From Utricularia gibba (taxonomy: Eukaryota; Streptophyta; Magnoliopsida; Lamiales; Lentibulariaceae), in contig NEEC01000244.1 of assembly GCA_002189035.1 (NCBI GenBank), positions 1 to 53,381 of the forward strand: DNA of 53,381 nucleotides, written 5' to 3'. The notes under the pieces were generated by a model that saw only the letters and a program-made list of their open reading frames with translations, ran no database searches and was not told the DNA's origin. A program made the position numbers and the translations under genes. This document shows positions 46,826-53,381 of this stretch, in pieces. Each line of letters begins with the position of its first letter. The first letter of the stretch is position 1.

Positions 46826-49800
46826 GGATCACTTTTTTGCCGGGCTACAAATGACTATGGGGCCGAGCCCGACCTGACCTCCGGCCCGATCCTAGTGCCC
46901 CTCGAGAGCGCCTCCTCAAATATAAAGCTTGTGGAGAAAACCATTTGGGTGCTCATGACATCCTAACTTCAAAAAATGCATCACGATTTTCGTCGAATAG
47001 GACCCCATTGGGCTCAGGAGTCGAACCGAACCTTGGGTCCGGACGAAGTTCCCAACAAAAGCACCCACCCAAAAACGACAAGCTTTTCCTTCAGAAACCA
47101 TGTAGGCAGCTGCCGAAAACCCAACGTTAATAAATGGATCACTTTTTTTGCCGGGCTACAAATGACTATGGGCCCGAGCCCGACCGACCTCCGGCCCGAT
47201 CCGTGCCCCTCGAGAGCGCCTCCTCAAATATAAAGCTTGTGGATGAGAAAACCATTTGGGGTGCTCATGACATCCTAACTTCAATAAATGCATCACGATT
47301 TTCGTCGAATAGGACCCGATTGGCTCAGGAGTCGAACGAACCTTGGGTCCGGATGAACTTCCCAACAAAGCACCCACCCAAAAACGACAAGCTTTTCCTT
47401 CAGAAACATGTAGGCAGCTGCCGAAAACCCAACGTTAATAAATGGATCACTTTTTTTGCCGGGCTACAAATGACTATGGGCCCGAGTTCGACCCGACCTC
47501 CGGCCGATCCTAGTGCCCCTCGAGAGCGCCTCCTCAAATAAAAGCTTGTGGAGAAAACCATTTGGGTGCTCATGACATCCTAACTTCAAAAAATGCATCA
47601 CGATTTTCGTCGAATAGGACCCATTGGGCTCAGGAGTCGAACCGAACCTTGGGTCCGGACGAAGTTCCCAACAAAGCACCCACCCAAAAACGACAAGCTT
47701 TTCCTTCAGAAACCATGTAGGCAGCTGCCGAAAACCCAACGTTAATAAATGGATCACTTTTTTTGCCGGGCTACAAATGACTATGGGCCGAGCCCGACCT
47801 GACCTCCGGCCCGATCCCGGTGCCCCTCGAGAGCGCCTCCTCAAATATAAAGCTTGTGGATGAGAAAACCATTTGGGGTGCTCATGACATCCTAACTTCA
47901 AAAATGCATCACGATTTTCGTCGAATAGGACCCGATTGGGCTCAGGAGTCGAACGAACCTTGGGTCCGGATGAACTTCCCAACAAAGCACCCACCCAAAA
48001 ACGACAAGCTTTTCCTTCAGAAACATGTAGGCAGCTGCCGAAAACCCAACGTTAATAAATGGATCACTTTTTTTGCCGGCTACAAATGACTATGGGCCCG
48101 AGTTCGACCCGACCTCCGGCCGATCCTAGTGCCCTCGAGAGCGCCTCCTCAAATAAAAGCTTGTGGTTGAGAAAACCATTTGGGGTGCTCATGACATCCT
48201 AACTTCAAAAATGCATCACGATTTTCGTCGAATAGGACCCGATTGGGCTCAGGAGTCGAACCGAACCTTGGGTCCGGACGAAGTTCCCAAAAAGCACCCA
48301 CCCAAAAACGACAAGCTTTTCCTTCAGAAACCATGTAGGCAGCTGCCGAAAACCCAACGTTAATAAATGGATCACTTTTTTTGCCGGGCTACAAATGACT
48401 ATGGGCCCGAGATCGATATGACCTCCGGCCCGATCCTAGTGCCCCTCGAGAGCGCCTCCTCAAATAAAAAGCTTGTGGTTGAGAAAACCATTTGGGGTGC
48501 TCATGACATCCTAACTTCAAAAAATGCATCACGATTTTCGTCGAATAGGACCCGATTGGGCTCAGGAGTCGAACCGAACCTTGGGTCCGGACGAATTCCC
48601 AACAAAAGCACCCACCCAAAAACGACAAGCTTTTCCTTCAGAAACCATGTAGGCAGCTGCCGAAAACCCAACGTTAATAAATGGATCACTTTTTTTGCCG
48701 GGCTACAAATGACTATGGGCCCGAGCCCGACCCGACCTCCGGCCCGATCCTGGTGCCCCTCGAGAGCGCCTCCTCAAATATAAAGCTTGTGGATGAGAAA
48801 ACCATTTGGGGTGCTCATGACATCCTAACTTCAAAAATGCATCACGATTTTCGTCGAATAGGACCCGATTGGGCTCAGGAGTCGAACCGAACCTTGGGTC
48901 CGGACGAATTCCAACAACAGCACCCACCCAAAAACGACAAGCTTTTCCTTCAGAAACCATGTAGGCAGCTGCCGAAAACCCAACGTTAATAAATGGATCA
49001 CTTTTTTTGCCGGGCTACAAATGACTATGGGGCCGAGCCCGACCTGACCTCCGGCCCGATCCTAGTGCCCCTCGAGAGCGCCTCCTCAAATATAAAGCTT
49101 GTGGAAGAAAACCATTTGGGTGCTCATGACATCCTAACTTCAAAAAATGCATCACGATTTTCGTCGAATAGGACCCCATTGGGCTCAGAGTCGAACCGAA
49201 CCTTGGGTCCGGACGAATTCCCAACAAAAGCACCCCCCAAAAACGACAAGCTTTTCCTTCAGAAACCATGTAGGCAGCTGCCGAAAACCCAACGTTAATA
49301 AATGGATCACTTTTTTTGCCGGGCTACAAATGACTATGGGCCCGAGCCCGACCCGACCTCCGGCCCGATCCTGGTGCCCCTCGAGAGCGCCTCCTCAAAT
49401 ATAAAGCTTGTGGATGAGAAAACCATTTGGGGTGCTCATGACATCCTAACTTCAAAAATGCATCACGATTTCGTCGAATAGGACCCGATTGGGCTCAGGA
49501 GTCGAACCGAACCTTGGGTCCGGACGAACCAACAAAGCACCCACCAAAAACGACAAGCTTTTCCTTCAGAAACCATGTGGCAGCTGCCGAAAACCCAACG
49601 TTAATAAATGGATCACTTTTTTTGCCGGGCTACAAATGACTATGGGCCCGAGTTCGATGACCTCCGGCCCGATCCTAGTGCCCCTCGAGAGCGCCTCCTC
49701 AAATAAAAGCTTGTGGTTGAGAAAACCATTTGGGTGCTCATGACATCCTAACTTCAAAAAATGCATCACGATTTTCGTCGAATAGGACCCGATTGGCTCA

Positions 49801-49916
49801 GGAGTCGAACCGAACCTTGGGTCCGGACGAATTCCCAACAAAGCACCCCCCAAAAACGACAAGCTTTTCCTTCAGAAACCATGTAGGCAGCTGCCGAAAA
49901 CCCAACGTTAATAAAT
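46826..49916 (+). repeat. Decameric higher-order repeat unit 1 (3091 bp)
   Basis: Ten monomers, with boxes in order GAGAA, GATGAG, GAGAA, GATGAG, TTGAG, TTGAG, GATGAG, GAAGAA, GATGAG, TTGAG. Monomers 1 and 8 share GGGGCCGAGCCCGACCTG and CCCCATTGGG. Monomers 2 and 4 share GAACGAACC and GATGAACTTCCCAACAAAGC. Each position has its best marker match ten monomers later. Confidence 0.68.
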
Positions 49917-52900
49917 GGATCACATTTTTTGCCGGGCTACAAATGACTATGGGGCCGAGCCCGACCGACCTCGGCCCGATCCTAGTGCCCCTCGAGAGCG
50001 CCTCCTCAAATATAAAGCTTGTGGACAAGAAAACCATTTGGGTGCTCATGACATCCTAACTTCAAAAAATGCATCACGATTTTCGTCGAATAGGACCCCA
50101 TTGGGCTCAGGAGTCGAACCGAACCTTGGGTCCGGACGAAGTTCCCAACAAAAGCACCCACCCAAAAACGACAAGCTTTTCCTTCAGAAACCATGTAGGC
50201 AGCTGCCGAAAACCCAACGTTAATAAATGGATCACTTTTTTGCCGGGCTACAAATGACTATGGGCCCGAGCCCGACCGACCTCCGGCCCGATCCTAGTGC
50301 CCCTCGAGAGCGCCTCCTCAAATATAAAGCTTGTGGATGAGAAAACCATTTGGGTGCTCATGACATCCTAACTTCAAAAATGCATCACGATTTTCGTCGA
50401 ATAGGACCCGATGGGCTCAGGAGTCGAACGAACCTTGGGTCCGGACGAACTTCCCAACAAAGCACCCACCCAAAAACGACAAGCTTTTCCTTCAGAAACC
50501 ATGTAGGCAGCTGCCGAAAACCCAACGTTAATAAATGGATCACTTTTTTGCCGGGCTACAAATGACTATGGCCCGAGTTCGACCCGACCTCCGCCGATCC
50601 TAGTGCCCCTCGAGAGCGCCTCCTCAAATATAAAGCTTGTGGAGAAAACCATTTGGGTGCTCATGACATCCTAACTTCAATAAATGCATCACGATTTTCG
50701 TCGAATAGGACCCGATTGGCTCAGGAGTCGAACCGAACCTTGGTCCGGACGAACTTCCCAACAAAAGCACCCACCCAAAAACGACAAGCTTTTCCTTCAG
50801 AAACCATGTAGGCAGCTGCCGAAAAACCCAACGTTAATAAATGGATCACTTTTTTTTGCCGGGCTACAAATGACTATGGGCCCGAGCCCGACCTGACCTC
50901 CGGCCCGATCCTAGTGCCCCTCGAGAGCGCCTCCTCAAATATAAAGCTTGTGGATGAGAAAACCATTTGGGGTGCTCATGACATCCTAACTTAAAAATGC
51001 ATCACGATTTTCGTCGAATAGGACCCGATTGGCTCAGGAGTCGAACGAACCTTGGGTCCGGATGAATTCCAACAAAGCACCCACCCAAAAACGACAAGCT
51101 TTTCCTTCAGAAACCATGTAGGCAGCTGCCGAAAACCCAACGTTAATAAATGGATCACTTTTTTGCCGGGCTACAAATGACTATGGGCCCGAGTTCGACC
51201 CGACCTCCGGCCAGATCCTAGTGCCCCTCGAGAGCGCCTCCTCAAATAAAAAGCTTGTGGTTGAGAAAACCATTTGGGGTGCTCATGACATCCTAACTTC
51301 AAAAATGCATCACGATTTTCGTCGAATAGGACCGATTGGGCTCAGGAGTCGAACCGAACCTTGGGTCCGGACGAAGTTCCCAACAACAGCACCCCACCCA
51401 AAAACGACAAGCTTTTCCTTCAGAAACCATGTAGGCAGCTGCCGAAAACCCAACGTTAATAAATGGATCACTTTTTTTGCCGGGCTACAAATGACTATGG
51501 GCCCGAGCCGACGACCTCCGGCCCGATCCTAGTGCCCCTCGAGAGCGCCTCCTCAAATAAAAGCATGTGGTTGAGAAAACCATTTGGGGTGCTCATGACA
51601 TCCTAACTTCAAAAAATGCATCACGATTTTCGTCGAATAGGACCCGATTGGGCTCAGGAGTCGAACCGAAACTTGGGTCCGGACGAAGTTCCCAACAAAA
51701 GCACCCACCCAAAAACGACAAGCTTTTCCTTCAGAAACCATGTAGGCAGGTGCCGAAAACCCAACGTTAATAAATGGATCACTTTTTTTGCCGGGCTACA
51801 AATGACTATGGGCCGAGCCCGACCCGACCTCCGGCCCGATCCTGGTGCCCTCGAGAGCGCCTCCTCAAATATAAAGCTTGTGGACAAGAAAACCATTTGG
51901 GGTGCTCATGACATCCTAACTTCAAAAAATGCATCACGATTTTCGTCGAATAGGACCCATTGGGCTCAGGAGTCGAACAGAACCTTGGGTCCGGACGAAC
52001 TTCCAACAAAGCACCCACCCAAAACGACAAGCTTTTCCTTCAGAACCATGTAGGCAGCTGCCGAAAACCCAACGTTTATAAATGGATCACTTTTTTTGCC
52101 GGGCTACAAATGACTATGGGGCCGAGCCCGACCTGACCTCCGGCCCGATCCTAGTGCCCCTCGAGAGCGCCTCCTCAAATATAAAGCTTGTGGACAAGAA
52201 AACCATTTGGGGTGCTCATGACATCCTAACTTCAAAAAATGCATCACGATTTTCGTCGAATAGGACCCCATTGGCTCAGGAGTCGAACCGAACCTTGGGT
52301 CCGGACGAAGTTCCCAACAAAAAAGCACCCACCCAAAAACGACAAGCTTTTCCTTCAGAAACCATGTAGGCAGCTGCCGAAAACCCAACGTTAATAAATG
52401 GATCACTTTTTTTGCCGGGCTACAAATGACTATGGGCCCGAGCCCGACCGACCTCCGGCCCGATCCTAGTGCCCCTCGAGAGCGCCTCCTCAAATATAAA
52501 GCTTGTGGATGAGAAAACCATTTGGGGTGCTCATGACATCCTAACTTCAAAAAATGCATCACGATTTTCGTCGAATAGGACCCATTGGGCTCAGGAGTCG
52601 AACCGAACCTTGGGTCCGGACGAATTCCAACAACAGCACCCACCCAAAAACGACAAGCTTTTCCTTCAGAAACCATGTAGGCAGCTGCCGAAAACCCAAC
52701 GTTAATAATGGATCACTTTTTTTGCCGGGCTACAAATGACTATGGGCCCGAGTCGACCTGACCTCCGGCCCGATCCTAGTGCCCCTCGAGAGCGCCTCCT
52801 CAAATAAAAAGCATGTGGTTGAGAAAACCATTTGGGTGCTCATGACATCCTAACTTCAAAAAATGCATCACGATTTTCGTCGAATAGGACCCGATTGGGC

Positions 52901-53019
52901 TCAGGAGTCGAACCGAACCTTGGGTCCGGACGAATTCCAACAACAGCACCCACCCAAAAACGACAAGCTTTTCCTTCAGAAACCATGTAGGCAGTGCCGA
53001 AAACCCAACGTTAATAAAT
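49917..53019 (+). repeat. Decameric higher-order repeat unit 2 (3103 bp)
   Basis: Boxes run GACAAG, GATGAG, GAGAA, GATGAG, TTGAG, TTGAG, GACAAG, GACAAG, GATGAG, TTGAG. Positions 2-6, 9 and 10 have the same box as unit 1. Positions 1, 7 and 8 differ in the box but mostly keep other markers, for example GGGGCCGAGCC with CCCCATTGGG at 1 and 8, and CCTGGTGCC at 7. A third unit starts at 53020 with the expected GGGGCCGAGCC / CCCATTGGG monomer. Confidence 0.68.
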
Positions 53020-53328
53020 GGATCACTTTTTTTGCCGGGCTACAAATGACTATGGGGCCGAGCCCGACCTGACCTCCGGCCGATCCTAGTGCCCCTCGAG
53101 AGCGCCTCCTCAAATATAAAGCTTGTGGACAAGAAAACCATTTGGGGTGCCATGACATCCTAACTTCAAAAAATGCATCACGATTTTCGTCGAATAGGAC
53201 CCATTGGGCTCAAGAGTCGAACCGAACCTTGGGTCCGGACGAATTCCAACAAAAGCACCCCCCAAAAACGACAAGCTTTTCCTTCAGAAACCATGTAGGC
53301 AGCTGCCGAAAACCCAACGTTAATAAAT
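53020..53328 (+). repeat. First monomer of a third decameric unit
   Basis: It carries GGGGCCGAGCCCGACCTG, GACAAG and CCCATTGGG, matching the first monomers at 46826 and 49917. It has GGGGTGCCATGAC (CT lost) and CTCAAGAGTCGAACC, a G-to-A change next to the B-box. Confidence 0.7.
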
Positions 53329-53381
53329 GGATCACTTTTTTTGCCGGGCTACAAATGACTATGGGCCCGAGCCCGACCCGA
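53329..53381 (+). repeat. Partial monomer, right edge of window
   Basis: The first 53 bp of a monomer: intact anchor, T-tract and the start of the CCCGA block (GAGCCCGACCCGA). The array continues past the window. By the decamer register this should be a GATGAG-class monomer. Confidence 0.9.

Larger units (their letters stand above)
1..53381 (+). repeat. Satellite DNA array, ~307-bp monomer, ~174 copies
   Basis: The whole window is one uninterrupted head-to-tail array. The anchor GGATCACTTTTTTTGCC recurs about every 307 bp: 174 starts counted by eye, mean spacing (53329-170)/173 = 307 bp. All monomers have the same orientation and I found no inverted segment. Neighbouring copies differ by scattered substitutions and many 1-3 bp indels, mostly in the CCCGA-rich block, after TTGTGG, and in the GATGAAC/GACGAAG box. 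Each monomer normally carries two HindIII sites, one XhoI site, one NsiI site and one PvuII-type GGCAGCTGCC palindrome, so digestion should give a satellite ladder. Such arrays are typical of eukaryotic centromeric, subtelomeric or knob heterochromatin. I do not recognise the family. No gene or unrelated insertion interrupts it. Confidence 0.98.
45898..53381 (+). repeat. Domain 5: right-hand domain with mixed subtypes (~24 copies plus partial)
   Basis: Mean monomer length returns to about 310 bp. Boxes GATGAG, GAGAA, TTGAG and GACAAG alternate in an order that repeats every ten monomers from 46826. CAATAAATGC, the domain 1 marker, reappears in single monomers here. No deleted-subtype monomer was seen in this domain. 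Confidence 0.75.

Noticed and set aside
52104-52676. Long minus-strand open frames (190 residues here, 188 at 26510-27076, 185 at 24660-25217)
   Set aside because: Recurring MIHLLTLGF / LKEKLVVFG-like words come straight from the repeat. They end at variable points set by indels. Frequency follows stop-poor composition of that frame, not selection.
1-53381. CRISPR array
   Set aside because: The repeat has no spacers: the entire ~307-bp unit is repeated, with eukaryotic-satellite divergence and HOR structure.

Overview
The window is satellite DNA from end to end. A tandem, head-to-tail array of a roughly 307-bp monomer, always in the same orientation, fills all 53,381 bases. Using the anchor GGATCA + T-tract + GCCGGGCTAC as the monomer start, I counted 174 starts by eye (first near 170, last at 53329). 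That gives 173 complete monomers and a partial copy at each end. I see no protein-coding gene, tRNA, rRNA, CRISPR array, transposon body or non-satellite spacer. The many short open frames are the repeat read in different frames, and I have left them out. The array type points to a eukaryotic (peri)centromeric, subtelomeric or heterochromatic-knob block. A plant is my best guess, but nothing in the window proves the lineage, and I do not recognise the monomer as a named family.

The monomer reads, in order: an A/T tract (GGATCACTTTTTTTGCC); a GC-rich microrepeat block built from CCCGA and CCGA units with GGGCCC and CTCCGG; an XhoI site (CTCGAG); a TATA/AAAA dimorphic stretch with a HindIII site; a diagnostic box after TTGTGG or ATGTGG (GATGAG, TTGAG, GACAAG or GAGAA); TGCTCATGACATCCTAAC; an AT-rich spacer (CAATAAATGC or CAAAAAATGC) with an NsiI site; ACGATTTTCGTCGAATAGGA; CGATTGGG or CCATTGGG; CTCAGGAGTCGAACCGAACC; TTGGGTCCGGA; a variable GATGAAC, GACGAAG or GACGAATTC box; CACCCACCCAAAAACGAC; and a nearly invariant tail with a second HindIII site and the palindrome GGCAGCTGCC.

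The array is a mosaic of domains that differ in monomer subtype and higher-order repeat (HOR) period. (1) About 170-19032: 'CAATAAATGC / GATGAAC' family, mean about 309 bp, with trimeric order that is clearest at 3881-7592 and then looser alternation of types. (2) 19033-30849: 'CAAAAAATGC' family, mean about 311 bp, with a clean pentameric HOR of about 1.56 kb at 19648-24007. (3) 30850-44457: mean about 302 bp, with a tetrameric HOR of about 1.2 kb marked by a recurrent deleted monomer. This is clearest at 38775-43864, where successive units shrink 4-4-4-3-2 monomers. (4) 44458-45897: a rearranged scar with one 351-bp duplicated monomer and two truncated ones (249 and 229 bp). (5) 45898-53381: mean about 310 bp, with two copies of a decameric HOR of about 3.1 kb.

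The main biological content is therefore the record of satellite evolution: subtype replacement, changes of HOR period, recurrent short deletions, and a probable junction scar. One element of possible functional interest is a perfect RNA polymerase III B-box / tRNA T-loop motif (GGTTCGACTCC) on the minus strand of most monomers. It is precisely removed in the deleted monomer subtype.
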